A stretch of DNA of 64,000 nucleotides from Mastigias papua (taxonomy: Eukaryota; Cnidaria; Scyphozoa; Rhizostomeae; Mastigiidae). The stretch lies in NCBI GenBank assembly GCA_964019165.1, contig OZ025277.1, forward strand, positions 12,035,534 through 12,099,533. The letters are read 5' to 3'. Below, in pieces: positions 23,176-34,398 of the stretch; positions within the stretch are counted from its first letter, which is position 1, and each line of letters opens with the position of its first letter. Below the pieces are notes generated by a model. It was not told where the DNA came from, did not search any database, and saw only the letters and a program-made list of their open reading frames with translations. A program made the translations under genes and the position numbers.

Positions 23176-23920
23176 GATCGCCACTTTTTCGCTGTTAATT
23201 TATCAAAATTCCGTTTGCGTTGTAGTTTAGTACATCCGACATTCACTTTGAATGATCAACTATATGATGAGTTCTTGACAAGATTTCTCTTTGTGACCAA
23301 TAACATGTTCAAGTTAAGGTGTGCGTTACCTATTCAGCAGTTGATTGGACTTCCTTGAAAACTATGACGTAGCTAGATATTTATTGCGTATGCCTCCCTA
23401 ACATAATAAGCCCACATGCATCGATGACCAGCTAGAATATATTTACAAGTGGAAGATTTCGTGCTTTCTTTGAGAAGGAACCTGCCAATGACATCAACAA
23501 TGATCTTGTGCATCATGCAGATTGTATGAATGGATTATTCTCTTTGCTGACTACCATCGAATCGGTATTCACGAGATTCATTTATGCTGCCTTTGCTGTA
23601 GTCGACTGAATAATACAAACGGAACGTCAGATAGCAAATTGGTTGTAAACACTGAGCTAGTTTTAATGCAAATATTTGAATTTGAGAATAAGAGGGAAAT
23701 GTACTAATTATGATCCATTCTTTCCGCTTAAAATTGAGTCTCTAGAAGAGAAAATGTTTCAGTTTTACTTATTATTTATTTCAAAAGGGTTATTTGTCAT
23801 TCAGTGAAGTTGCAATAGCGGCGATTCACAGTATTCCCTTCTTAAAAGACATAGCCACAAACATACAAATACGAATAATCTTAGAAACCCATATTATGAG
23901 AAGATATAAGAAACTATATA
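23176..23920 (-). promoter_or_regulatory. 5' flank of the 22264 receptor
   Basis: 23.40-23.79 kb carries the same upstream block as the other subfamily A genes (GGTATTCACGAGATTCA, AACACTGAGCTAG, CAAATATTTGAAT). No open gene. Confidence 0.4.
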
Positions 23921-24618
23921 CAGTATAAGCTCAATATAAAGTACTCGGCTATAATGTACCTTCAGATATAACGTACCGTTGTTGCCGTTCCCTGCAAAAG
24001 GTTCGTACAAACCCTTGAAAAATACTCCTGTGATAACGTACTGGTTTTGTGGTCCCTCACTGGTTATAACGTACTTTATAGGTTTTTCTGGCTAGTTCTA
24101 TTTTCGACTCGGTCATATAAACCTGCGCTACCTTGGCAGTAGCTTTTGTACCAAACAGAGGTTCACAGATCAGTATGGGAGCACACCCATGTGCTATAGC
24201 TAGACATAAATAGCTTTAGCAATCACATATCTGCGTTAGTTCTTATGTGTATCATCTCAGTGTTGACAGAGCTTTAGCAAATTTGAACCGGGATATAGAG
24301 CCACTTATGCAGTCAAAAACGATAAACTCACTGACATTACCTGTTCAAAAACATGCTACGGGTTTCATTAGGCTTTGATGTAGCTAATAATGGAAATTCT
24401 AATGAAAAAGTGCACAGTTATCGATGTGTTTTAATTTCCTACATCTTCTAATATTGTACAGGAAGAACTTATTCGAGTCTTTAATTTAAGTATTTCTGCC
24501 TCAAAACGTGGTAAATGCGCCTAAAAGCATATGTCATTCAGTAGATAGTAGTCTAGTATAGTAATATGGTAGATTTCTGTTTCCACCGGTTCTAACGTAG
24601 TTCCGATATAACGTACTG
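23921..24618. mobile_element. Non-autonomous pogo/Tigger-like DNA transposon
   Basis: The segment is flanked by TA at 23919-23920 and 24619-24620. It starts CAGTATAAGCTC and ends (inverted) CAGTACGTTATATCGG. Subterminal repeats of the type TATAACGTAC occur near both ends (23.95-24.07 and 24.59-24.62 kb). This is the pattern of pogo/Tigger elements: TA duplication, CAGT ends and subterminal repeats. There is no transposase frame, so it is a deletion derivative of about 0.7 kb. Confidence 0.65.
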
Positions 24619-25179
24619 TACATAAACAGGAAAGTTTATAAGGCATTTACTAAACATTGAGCTATATGCTCTAAATGTCATCATGTAACAGTGAAATTAT
24701 CAAAAATAATGAAGAATAAGCAAATTAGGAATGGAACGAATGTACCACGTCTTAAAGCCAATTCCCATTGACAAAGATATCTGCACTTGCGTGCAATGTT
24801 GAAGGTACGTGTCGTTCTTGTCGTGCGAAGCACAATCATTGATTTTATAACATTATGTTGTTTTTCAATACCATTAATTAACTAGAGCTACCGTTTTTAA
24901 CATTAAAAGTTTTTTGATATTCTAAATTGCTCGTTCCTGTCAATATTGCAAGATCTGCACCTTGTTTGGTCATGCAGTATCTCTTTGACACCCTGTAATC
25001 TAATCGTACCTAACAGGAAATAGCATGCTTTAGACAATAGATAATTCTCAAATTCTGGAAATTGTATCGACTAAAATGCATTCACATGCCAGTCATAACA
25101 ATACCTATGTAATACTCATTTCTGATGGCATGACCCACAGGCTTGAGTTTTGCTGCACAGTTTCTTATAGCATAATTAA
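24619..25179. other. Intergenic
   Basis: 25.07-25.13 kb (CACATGCCAGTCATAAC followed by AATACCTAT) is duplicated at 61.29-61.33 kb. No gene. Confidence 0.35.
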
Positions 25180-25584
25180 TGCCTAGTTCAGAAGTGGTGC
25201 CACGACCGTGCCATACAAGCAATGTGCTGGCACGGCACGTACTCGACACTTGGCACGGCGATTGATTCAGAGGTCTTGCCGCACTTATCATGCCTATACT
25301 CTGCATTTTTTCGGCTTCAGTTGCAAATTCTATCCATCAGTCTTGGAAGCGAGAGGAGAAGGCAGCAACTGTTCATGAATACAGTAATTAAGTTTTAGCA
25401 AAGCACTGGCACGACGTCCTAATAGACGCAGCGCCAGTGCCGTGCCACTGTCATGTGGCACGGCAAAGTAGGTCTTGCTAAGGTTTTAGCTCGAGATAAA
25501 ATTACTGATTAATTTAGATGTCGTGCTACTGCCGTGCTTACTTCTCTGGCAGAGCAAGGCTCTGGCCCGACGTCTGAACTAGGC
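25180..25584. mobile_element. MITE with GCCTAGTTCAGA ends
   Basis: Terminal inverted repeats begin GCCTAGTTCAGAAGTGG on the left and, inverted, GCCTAGTTCAGACGTCGG on the right. Both sides are next to a TTAA sequence. The 0.4-kb interior is GC-richer than its surroundings and contains repeated GTGGCACGGCA-like motifs. The short length and lack of coding mark it as a miniature inverted-repeat element. A Harbinger- or piggyBac-type origin is possible from the TTA/TTAA flanks but not proven. Confidence 0.7.
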
Positions 25585-27996
25585 TTAAATCTGTAAAAAC
25601 AGGAGATTTGAGAGAAATGTCTCTGATCTAACTACTGTTAGTTAATGACGTCTGGACTCGGTTTTCTGAAGAAGTCATCCTTTACTAGAAATACCTCAGA
25701 TAAGAAGTTAACTCTGCCTTAACAAGAGCCCAAACCAACGGTTTGCGAAGTGCTATTAGCAATCGTGTTTTGTGCTCACCAAGGCCACTCTTCACACCTT
25801 GAGTACCACAATCACGGATGGAGAAAGGCTACAGAAATATCGGTGTCAAGGTGCTGGCATCACTTTGTACAACAGAACTTTAGGAGTCCCAACTAGTAAC
25901 GCTGTTGTATGAAGATGCTAGACACCTTATTACGAAAGTCTGGTTCATGTCGTATTGTAGTACATAGACAGTTCAAGCAAGTGCTCATGCACATATATGG
26001 AAATTGTACAAGTAGACAATAAGTAGCTTAATATACACAAGGGCAGTACTTTTGTGAAGCTTTTCAATACTTACTCTTAAATGATCACAATGTATGAACA
26101 TTACTAATGGCATTGGCAATAACATCTACGTCATATGATTCAATTTGCTAATTAACAATGAGGTATCACATAAAAAATGAGTATGAAATTCAAGCATTCT
26201 ATGGCAATGAACAGTATTACAAGATAGCAATTGTTGACCAATATTATTACCGAAAGAAACTTTATTGAAGTTTATATACGAGCAACTTGACGATCCCTCT
26301 GTAATATTGTTAATAGGGTGTTGTTGAAAGGAAGTATAGCAAAGCCACTGTTGATTCTAACGTAGTTGATTGCTTCTTTGACGGCACATTCTCTATTTTG
26401 CCTATCTACAAAAACGCAGCTTCCACCACTTCTATCTCAGATTGATTCCTTCTCTATAAATGTCAATAACTTTAACTGCTTATCAGCAGAAAAGTATTGA
26501 TAGATAGTTATAATTGGGCTTGAAAGGTCTCCATGATTAATTCGAGCATGGGAATAATCTGACCTACCATTTATTTCATCTGTTTTTTTTATTCGTATAA
26601 ATATTTACAAAACAGACAGCTACAAAAGCGATACCACAGGGAGCATGGGATTACATAGCAGCCCTGTGGCCAATACACAAAACATAAGAACACAAGTAAA
26701 CACAAATAAATATGTAAATGAATGGATCATTTACCTATTACGCAACTACTCCACCAGGGAGGGAGGACACCTCAAAAATTTATAGAATGGCATTTTAAAA
26801 TCACATGTAGAGCCATACTAAGAACGTTATCAAAACAAGGAAGTGAGGGCCCCCAAAACGGCAAGATTTGCTTTACGTAACATTTCATCTATTCATCTTG
26901 CCTTGAAATGTTAAATACTTCAAGAGCTACTAAGTTAATTTTGCTTTTAAATATTGTAAAATCCTTCCTACTATCATTTGAGATTCGGAGCAGTTTAAAA
27001 ATAGGAAAGCAATAAATCACTTAAATCTCATGGCAAATAGCTGGTTTTTGCCACGAACTACGAAAACAGTCGTGTAGATATCTTGTCAAATATCACTCAA
27101 TATATTTTCAACCAAAAATATTGTTGATGCAAAATAATCAATGCTCACACTAGGAATAGTCCATGATTGTTATTTTTCAACTTTCCTCTCTTCCTTACTT
27201 CCTTATTTGGATTATTCACATCACTTTTATTGTAAGGTGCTGCGATCTACTCTATTGTCAATTTAAATATCGCCTCCTGCAACATCAGGGCTCTATACTT
27301 TTGCTTCCTTGTTGAATTATTCTGAGAAAGTACTATTAGTTGCTGGTGTCGAATTCTTAAGACCCTTGGTTTGCGGGATTAAGTACTGTCACAGAATGAT
27401 CAATATGCGTACTTATACAACTGCGTATATTAACGGACTCCAACTGAATAATGGCAAAGGGGTAACCTAAGCTATATCTCAGTCGATAAAGATTCTGCAT
27501 ATGTTCCAATATAAGTGGTAAGGTGAAAATGAACATTTATTCAACATACATGTGAAGAGACCTGCAGTGTTTATAAATACAAATGAACTTGAAAACAATG
27601 ACATTTTACTTTCTTGATTAGAGGCTCGTGCCCAGGACACTTGACAGAGACATACTTTTGTTTTGATTAGTATTGATTACGCTGAGTGTGCAACATGTGG
27701 TTTTCTTATTCTCTGTCTGCCTTCTTGATTGATTAATATTGCGTACACAGAGACACTACAAGACCTTGTCGTCCACAAACTGCTCTTGTATCTAATCACT
27801 GACCCTCAGTACATCCTGTGCTTCTCCAGTGTTTTCTCTAATTTATTCAAAAATATGCATGCATGATATAAGGTAGAAACGCTTAGTTCCTGGCTGTTGC
27901 AGTACAAGTAAAGAGAGGATATTGAAGTCTTCTAATTTTTGAGATATACGGAGAGACAGCATAGCCGCCAAATGTTTGAGACCTCTGATGTCTGTT
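25585..27996. other. Intergenic, with a possible LINE 3' fragment
   Basis: No gene. 26.58-27.0 kb begins with a T run and reads on the minus strand like the 3' untranslated part of a LINE, but without a diagnostic protein motif. 26.18-26.29 kb is related to 3.66-3.77 kb. Confidence 0.3.
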
Positions 27997-28106
27997 TTCT
28001 CCCAAACTAACTGACCAATCAGCATGCAAAATGGGCCTAAATTTAGATGTGGAGCTCATGTGTGGTGAAAATCCTGCATGATGATTGGTCAATTAGACTG
28101 GGAGAA
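27997..28106. repeat. 36-bp inverted repeat
   Basis: TTCTCCCAAACTAACTGACC at 27997 and onward is mirrored at 28071-28106 (ATTGGTCAATTAGACTGG then GAGAA), with about six mismatches over 36 bases and a 38-base spacer. The right arm directly abuts the first TA tract. It is probably a small foldback element or the end of a larger composite. Confidence 0.7.
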
Positions 28107-28253
<147 letters not shown>

Positions 28254-28279
28254 GAAAAGTCTGTTGGTACTACAGAACT

Positions 28280-28541
28280 TCACTATAGCACGAAAAAGCG
28301 GAAGCTTTCTTTTAGCATACTGAAAGCTTTTTTCGTCCGACACTCGTCAGAGTATGAAACGTCGGATAACGACCGAAAGGTGAACCGAAATATATAGCCA
28401 GAATCACGTGCACCCACATCTGGCTATATATTTCGGTTCACCTTTCGGTCGTTATCCGACGTTTCATACTCTGACGAGTGTCGGACGAAAAAAGCTTTCA
28501 GTATGCTAAAAGAATGTTTCCGCTTTTTCGTGCTATAGTGA
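28280..28541. repeat. Near-perfect palindrome with hammerhead-like motif
   Basis: Arms 28280-28402 and 28419-28541 (123 bases each) are complementary with only two mismatches, near 28303-28306, around a 16-base loop. Each arm, in opposite orientation, contains CATACT, CTGACGAG, CGAAA and AGTATG in the order expected for a type I hammerhead ribozyme. The plus-strand copy is at 28465-28505, the minus-strand copy in the left arm. Paired inverted terminal units with hammerheads are known from Penelope-like elements. This may be such a remnant, but no Penelope coding sequence is present. Confidence 0.9.
28465..28505 (+). ncRNA. Candidate hammerhead ribozyme motif
   Basis: Stem I is CATACT (28465-28470) with AGTATG (28500-28505), six perfect pairs. 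The core CTGACGA (28471-28477) fits the CUGANGA consensus. Stem II is weak: two pairs, G-C and U-A, closing a GUCGG loop. GAAA starts at 28487. Stem III is A-rich against UUU, with cleavage expected after the C at 28499 (UUC). The invariant core bases are all present. The short stems II and III are the main doubt, although minimal hammerheads of retroelements also have short stem III. UCCGAC upstream could pair with the stem II loop. Confidence 0.4.
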
Positions 28542-28682
<141 letters not shown>

Positions 28683-28785
28683 AACACGCAGATGAGCTTA
28701 GCACCTAAATTTGAATCACAAATCTTATTACCAATTGCTTTCACTCGTTTGTCTTGTTCCTTAGACTGTACATGTGATATTAATG

Positions 28786-29706
28786 CTAAAGTTTTGCTAC
28801 CTGGGCTCTCTCTTCTGTGCGAGAAATCACAGTTGCATTGCTAGGCATGTCACCTTTCCTGCTGCAGCACCTCACAACGCTTTCTATTAAGATTCTCCTC
28901 AGTCCTCTATGCAAGAAGATATATGTCATTGGTAGTGCTACATAGTAACAGGTATCTAGCATATATGCAAGTGGCAATATTATTTCCAAGTCTTCTCCCT
29001 CTACAAATATCTCTAGCATGGATTCAGTAAAGTCTGGAAGAACAACAAATATAATGTATGAGAAAATGATTGCAGTGGAAACACGAAGTGCTTGTTTGTT
29101 CCAGTGCCTCATCTGTGGTGTGTTTGCTGAGCTCTCTCTCAGAATCTCCCTCCTCCTACGCATTCTCCAAAATACATAGGAATATGTGTACAAAATAAAA
29201 GTTAGAAGTAAGCCCTCCAAGACTGGGACAGCTATTCCCCTGAGGATAGGAATATAGATGTCTATTCTGATTGATTTAAGAACTATGCAGCCCACAATCC
29301 ATGATATCCAAATCATAAGTAATGCCAGCTTGACCTTTCGTTTTGAAACAGTGACCGTGTACCTTAAATTGTACTTTATGGCAAGTAATCTGTCAGCTGT
29401 AAGTATGCTAATGATGAAAATTATTGTTATGCGAGTGGAGATCCACAATGGTAAGGTCCAGCTTACTACTCTGTTTGACGAAATCCCATGCATCAAAGCT
29501 GAGATCCAATAAGTACTCAAGCCAATGGAAATTGGTATTTGAATGATACTTAGATGCAGTATGATAAGATTCTGATGTGTTCGTTGCGAGCCTTGTTTAT
29601 GAATGAGATATATTCCAATCATGTTCAATATCAATGCAAATGCGGCAATTATAAGAGATATGTAAGAAATCACAACATGGTATTGGTTATCTTGTAGGAT
29701 TGCCAT
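28786..29706 (-). CDS. Rhodopsin-like seven-transmembrane receptor, subfamily B
   Basis: An intact receptor of 306 residues starting MAILQ. Transmembrane segments lie at about 11-35, 46-70, 90-112, 126-146, 153-180, 208-232 and 243-266. Landmarks are Asn28 (TM1), Gln56 at 2.50, [14 protein letters not shown] with DRL at 105-107, WISWIVG in TM4, a very basic loop 3 (RMRRRR), VVLPDF with Pro224, and [15 protein letters not shown] in TM7/helix 8. CC280-281 are likely palmitoylated. It has an acidic extracellular loop 3 (EGEDLE), also seen in the relatives at 4.5 and 17.1 kb. Neither disulfide Cys is found. Duplicate of the 17088 gene by sequence and flank. Ligand unknown. Confidence 0.9.
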   Translation of the reverse strand: MAILQDNQYHVVISYISLIIAAFALILNMIGIYLIHKQGSQRTHQNLIILHLSIIQIPISIGLSTYWISALMHGISSNRVVSWTLPLWISTRITIIFIISILTADRLLAIKYNLRYTVTVSKRKVKLALLMIWISWIVGCIVLKSIRIDIYIPILRGIAVPVLEGLLLTFILYTYSYVFWRMRRRREILRESSANTPQMRHWNKQALRVSTAIIFSYIIFVVLPDFTESMLEIFVEGEDLEIILPLAYMLDTCYYVALPMTYIFLHRGLRRILIESVVRCCSRKGDMPSNATVISRTEERAQVAKL

Positions 29707-30401
29707 TAGCCTTGATTCTGTTTATTAAATCCCAGGAATGAATCTGTGTTACCAGTCATGAAGTATCTAATAGAATGTTCTCCCTTGAATAGTCCAAAAT
29801 TACACGAACTTTTATACCTTGACTGTTGACAGCTGAACATCATAGACCTGTGTGTAAGATTTGCAGCAGTTGCATCCAATTTTAACATGCATTACTTCCA
29901 CATTCAACTGATTTGTATACCTCAAAACCACAATCATTTGCAAAATTTACACCAGACATACATCAGATGCAATACATCAATCTTCGAGAATGTTAGGCAA
30001 AGTCTGTAGGGTAACCCTTCATACTTTCTGTGCGAGATATCCTTTGAACAATAGCATTTATGACCTAACGTACCTCTAAATGAAATATCTTTGCACAATA
30101 TTTACTTTGTCGATTGACATCAAATGAATATCTGGTTGTATAATTAATGTTGTCTTTACTGCAGGTGCAATTGAACGCAATCAAAGTCTTTAATTAACTG
30201 TTGACTGGTAAACGTATGTGTTCGGCTTCGGATATTGTAAATCAGTGCAGAGTAGGCTTGAAGACTTCATTTCATCTTATAATAAAAGGGAATTATTGCT
30301 CAACTATGAAACACCACATGCCAGATTTATCACTGTGCATGTTCCTTTGTTCAAAATGGAAGTTACATGCTGGAGACTTTAGGACATACTCTCTTTCTAC
30401 G
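29707..30401 (-). promoter_or_regulatory. 5' flank of the 28786 receptor
   Basis: Matches the flank of the 17088 gene, with TGTGCGAGATA at about 30021 and the conserved GTTGTATAATTAATGTTG then TCTTTACTGCAGG block at about 30130-30180. On the minus strand GAGGTACGTTAGG at about 30088 is a possible splice donor. AG-AATCAAGGCTA before the ATG is a possible acceptor. Confidence 0.4.
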
Positions 30402-30882
30402 ACTCGCCTGGTTTCCATTAAAACATATTAGTTGAGTTGAATTAAAAATCGTTCTTCCTTTTCCAGTAAAAAGAATATTATACAAATTTAGCTACCAAGA
30501 GAAACAAAAATAATGCTATGCAGAATACCACTATCGGAGACATTTAGACCATAGAAACAATCGAATCGCCAAAACGCACCATGAAGTTCATTAGAAAGCG
30601 TATAAATTCGACAGCCAGCTACAAACAGCTCAATCTATATCCTAAGATTGACTTTCGATTCTTTACGTTGTTCCCGAGAAATATTCATTTCTACCCTCAA
30701 CTTGCAGAAAGTCCCATAATGAGCCCTTGCATATACGCGTCCGCAACTACTTCCTCTAGAAGACAAGCGCTGATTTCAGCGGATAAGCTTTTCACCGCTG
30801 TTGCGAGGACTCTACTGGAACAGGAGGAACGTTTTTAAATTCAACTCAACTAATCTCCTTTAACGAAAACCAGTCAAGTCTG
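30402..30882. mobile_element. Inverted-repeat MITE of about 0.45 kb
   Basis: The left arm (about 30402-30472, TAGTTGAGTTGAATT and following) and the right arm (about 30812-30882) are inverted copies over roughly 70 bases with some mismatches. The core GTTGAGTTGAATT is perfect. A TA at 30429-30430 and 30851-30852 flanks the most conserved part. The element interrupts a flank that is continuous in the paralogous region near 18.6 kb. The 85-codon open frame inside (30581-30838) has no recognisable function. Confidence 0.75.
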
Positions 30883-31589
30883 CACGCAGGCTAGATGTGA
30901 GCGGCAACAGTTTTTTCAAAGCTGATTGAACGAACATTGGTGTTGCATTTGATGTCTCAATCAAAGTACTTTTGGTTCAAAAAGGTTATGTGAACACGCT
31001 TTTCAGGAGCTAGGCGGTTTTATCACTGCACATTTTAACTGTTTACCAATGCAGAAAATCATGTTATTACTGCACAAACTGGTTATTATTGCACAATAAA
31101 ATTAGGTATGATCATCCCCTGAGAATGAGAAACCAATACCGTGTTGTGAACTATTGAATTATATAAACCAAAGAAACAGAAGGATGCAGCAAAGAATCAA
31201 AATTCTCTGAACTGCCAAAACTTTTGCTTTGCCGTTCCTTTGTCTTTCAATGAATTCGAACACAAATTCTTCCACTTCTCAAAACTTATCTTCAGATTAT
31301 CAAATCAAGCTCAATATGTAGCTGATAGAAGTTATCATAAATAATTGCTCAGTGAAAATTGCTTTCTGTAAATATTTCCTTTCTCTAAATAATTGGCATG
31401 AATAAGCCGTAAACTTTGTGCCGGTGTGCGTAAAATGGTTGTGTAAATATGCCACAATTTACTCTTGATGCAGCCTGTCTTTATGCTCATTGCTTAAAGT
31501 AAACTTTCGCACTGAAAGCTACCCAGCAGTACATCTAATAGACTTTTCTTGTGATGATATTCAATATGCATCACTGTTACTAGCCTCAA
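30883..31589. other. Duplicated intergenic DNA
   Basis: 30.90-31.13 kb matches 18.65-18.89 kb (CTTTTCAGGAGCTA, TATCACTGCACAT, GCACAATAAAA). No gene. Confidence 0.45.
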
Positions 31590-32615
31590 CTGTCTCTAAA
31601 TTGAGTCAAATTTGCAATAGTAAACCCTTTATCTATCTTCCTGCAACACTTCACCCATCTTTCCATAATCTTTCTCCTCACGACTTTACGTAGTAAGGCA
31701 TGAGTCCATGGTAGTGTTATATAGCAACAGTTGATTAGCATCTCTGTAATATAAACAATGTATTCAAAGTTTCACTTTGCACGTGTAACACTGCATCATG
31801 ATATGTACGAAGTCCTAATGAGAGCAATGAAGCAATGGCAAAAGTAGAGATATGAACCTTTTCTTAATTCCATTTTGCATCTATTTACTCAACTGGGATG
31901 TTACTCGGAAGTCTCCACACCCTACGTATTTTCCAAGTAAGAATAGGTGTACGAGATGAAGAGTAAAGGTGAACAGTTCATGACTGAGAAAATGGGTAAA
32001 GACAATCGTTGACAGGTATGACGGCCAAGGAGGCCTTTTTTGCCAGAATATTACTTCAAGTTGTGACGCTCCATTGATGCAATGAGATGAACCGTATGGA
32101 TGTAAATCCAGACATTCCACTAAATTAATAGATAAATAGACATGAAATCGAGCAATGGAAATCAAAGAGAAATCTTTAGGGTATGTATCTATTCCCAGCG
32201 ACTTAGTAATGCCCAACCAAAAATCAGTACTACCTTCGCCCTTCTCTTTAACGCAATACTCCTTTGTATCAAGCACTGCAATGTCAATGGCCAAATATCA
32301 AAGCTCACAGTCTGTCAATCAGTGGTCAAAGTTATTTGCAGAAATGATCAAAGCAAAAAAAGTGCGAGAGAAATCACATGCGGTATGGTCCGTCCCATCA
32401 TAACTTCATCGTTTTCTTGCACTTTATCTAAACTTGAAGCCAAATAAACGAGTTTGCTTTCAAATTCACTATCCAAAGAATTCCCTGATGAAAAATTACA
32501 AGATTTAAATTTGTTTTATTGACAGTCACGTTTGTTGAGAACTTTGTTTACGACAAATGAATATTCCAGTCATATTCAATACCATTGCCACAACTACAGG
32601 GATCAGAGAGATGAA
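31590..32615 (-). pseudogene. Ancient receptor relic, nearly full length
   Basis: No long frame survives, but successive pieces align with minus-strand receptor DNA in order. A TM7-like segment lies at about 31630-31760, and a loop-3/TM5 segment at about 31915-32000 (TACGTATTTTCC, GATGAAGAGTAAAGG, AGTTCATGACTG). A TM3-TM4 segment lies at about 32240-32300 and a TM1 segment at about 32520-32615 (GTTGAGAACTTTGTTTACG, TTCCAGTCATATTCAAT). The span matches a complete gene with insertions. It lies upstream of the 28786 receptor just as the relic at 18933 lies upstream of the 17088 receptor, so the relic was already part of the duplicated unit. Confidence 0.65.
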
Positions 32616-33499
32616 AAACAAATTGCATAGACAATTGCAGTACAAAAGCCAATCTCTTGATTACTCTTCAAATGATCATACAAGTATCAATACGATATAC
32701 TTGCGGAAAAATGCGTTATTTTGTCCTTTACTTCCCCTACGACTAGTAGAGAAGTCTGCAAATTTTTTATAGATTCTTCAACCTAAGAAATGAAAGCCCA
32801 ATAAGTTGCTTATAAGTTATGCAGCAGCTTTTTCAAATCCCAGGTCACTAAAACAAGCAAAAATGGCTTTGCATACCTTCTAAGCCCATTACATTCCCTG
32901 CAGTATTGAAGCCAGCAATACATCCTGTCATGTTTTTGCTGCAACTATCTTCTAAGATATACTAGTCTACGATGAAAATCTGGCTATCCACCATACAAAA
33001 CAAGCTGAAAATGCTTGCAATCTCCTTTTCACGCACTTTGCAAACAATGCTCAAGGACTCTTTGCATTCTTTGTTGTCACTACACCAAGAAACGCTGGCA
33101 CACAATGCATACTGTCTTTACTTCATAAGCAAACGAATAAAGTTAGGAACTTAAAGGCATTGTTTTGTGCTCTGTCTGATAATGTATTATCTATCTAGCA
33201 TATGCTGGTACGCTCTTCTGTAGAGCTGGCAACTGATTCGATAGCGAGATCTAAAATTCCTCTTCAATGCAAAATGATTCATGGCTACAGAAGTCTATTC
33301 ACTAAATGATCATTCAACTTCAACTCTTACAAAGCTGATTGTTGAGGGAACCGAGCATGGTTGATGATGTAAATACTCGCTAAACTTTCTGTGTTTTTCT
33401 TCTCCTCGGTAATGAGGCTTCAAGTTTGTAAAATACCATTTGAGAAAGCTCGTCATGTAATGCTAATATTGTATGATATCATTCATCATAATAAGCTTA
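32616..33499. other. Intergenic, duplicated at 61.4-61.9 kb
   Basis: 32.88-33.25 kb aligns with 61.46-61.80 kb (AAGATAT-ACTAGTCTACGAT, AATCTGGCTATCCAC, CAAGAAACGCTGGC, CTTCTGTAGAGC). No gene. Confidence 0.5.
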
Positions 33500-33785
33500 G
33501 TTAATACCAAACAGATGAAACACAGGAGTGGGTAAGCACTTCATGTTTCCATTATAATTGTTTCCTCTTGCACCATGTTTTTTATCCTTTCAGAATATCT
33601 GACTCTATATCAAAGCAATATGTAGAAAGTGAAAATTTTGGAAGTATTCCTCTAAACTATGTATATACTGGATACTTGCTACTTATAACACTACCAGTGA
33701 CATACATATTTCTGCATAGAGGCATGAGGAGAATGTTCAAGGGCATCTTTTTCAGATGCTATTGCAGAAGAAAAGAGCGTAGTCC
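33500..33785 (+). pseudogene. Receptor fragment, TM6 to C-terminus, plus strand
   Basis: Aligns with the last third of the 7722 receptor. It shows a distorted TM6 with one frameshift near 33570, then [34 protein letters not shown] split over the frame from 33568, and CYCRRK. TM1 to TM5 are absent on this strand. The reading frame continues by chance into a LINE fragment. Confidence 0.85.
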
Positions 33786-34398
33786 GCTTGTATGGATGTT
33801 GCATGACAGGTCGATCAATTCCAAGGTAAACAAAATACATGAAAGAGCATTAAAAATTGTATGCAGGGATAGTGGAAATAATATTATAAATAATGTAAAT
33901 TGTTCAGTAGCCACGAATAAACGCAATCTGAAGTTGCCTATGATAGAGATTTAAAAAAGAAAGAACGATCTTAACCCAACTTGTATGAGAGATATTTTTG
34001 CAAAAAAAAGACAACAATTATAATTTGCGTAATGTAAATCATTTGCAAAGGCCGAAAGTAAAAACAACAACGTACAGTACAGAGAGTATTCAGTATATGG
34101 GTTGATGGTTCACATTTCCGAGTTACGTGAAAGGCTTTAGCACAATGCAAGAATATAAAAGAAAAACAAAACAGTGGAATGGTGATTCATGTAACTGCAG
34201 ATTGTGTGGAGTTTTATTGAAGATTTAGTGGTTTTAGATTAATTCTTTTTGGCCATTTTTCTAGGTCTCTTCTTTTGTTTCTAATGTTAATTATAATGTA
34301 ATTTTCTTTTAACGTCTGTTGGCCTTAATTAGCTGCTATTTTCGCTATCAAAAGTATAGCCAACATAAAATAAATCGATGATTATTATATTATTATTA
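33786..34398 (+). mobile_element. LINE 3' end fragment
   Basis: Encodes the C-terminal tail of a non-LTR retrotransposon polymerase. It begins SPLVWMLHDRS then VNKIHERALKIVCRD, and after a frame break an NLRNVNHFQRP-like, KTTTYSTESIQYMG-like segment. It ends with QWNGDSCNCRLC. A 3' untranslated stretch follows, ending in ATT trinucleotides at about 34379-34400. It is 5'-truncated and has several stops. The tail motif HERALxIVxxD is common in LINEs of marine invertebrates. Confidence 0.8.

Noticed and set aside
23176..23184. Three-codon extension of the 22264 receptor
   Set aside because: Would need a GTG start; the next codon-aligned ATG at 23175 is used instead. Relatives have ATG where this copy has GTG.
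30581..30838. 85-codon plus-strand frame inside the MITE
   Set aside because: Ends in the inverted repeat arm and has no known motif; likely fortuitous.
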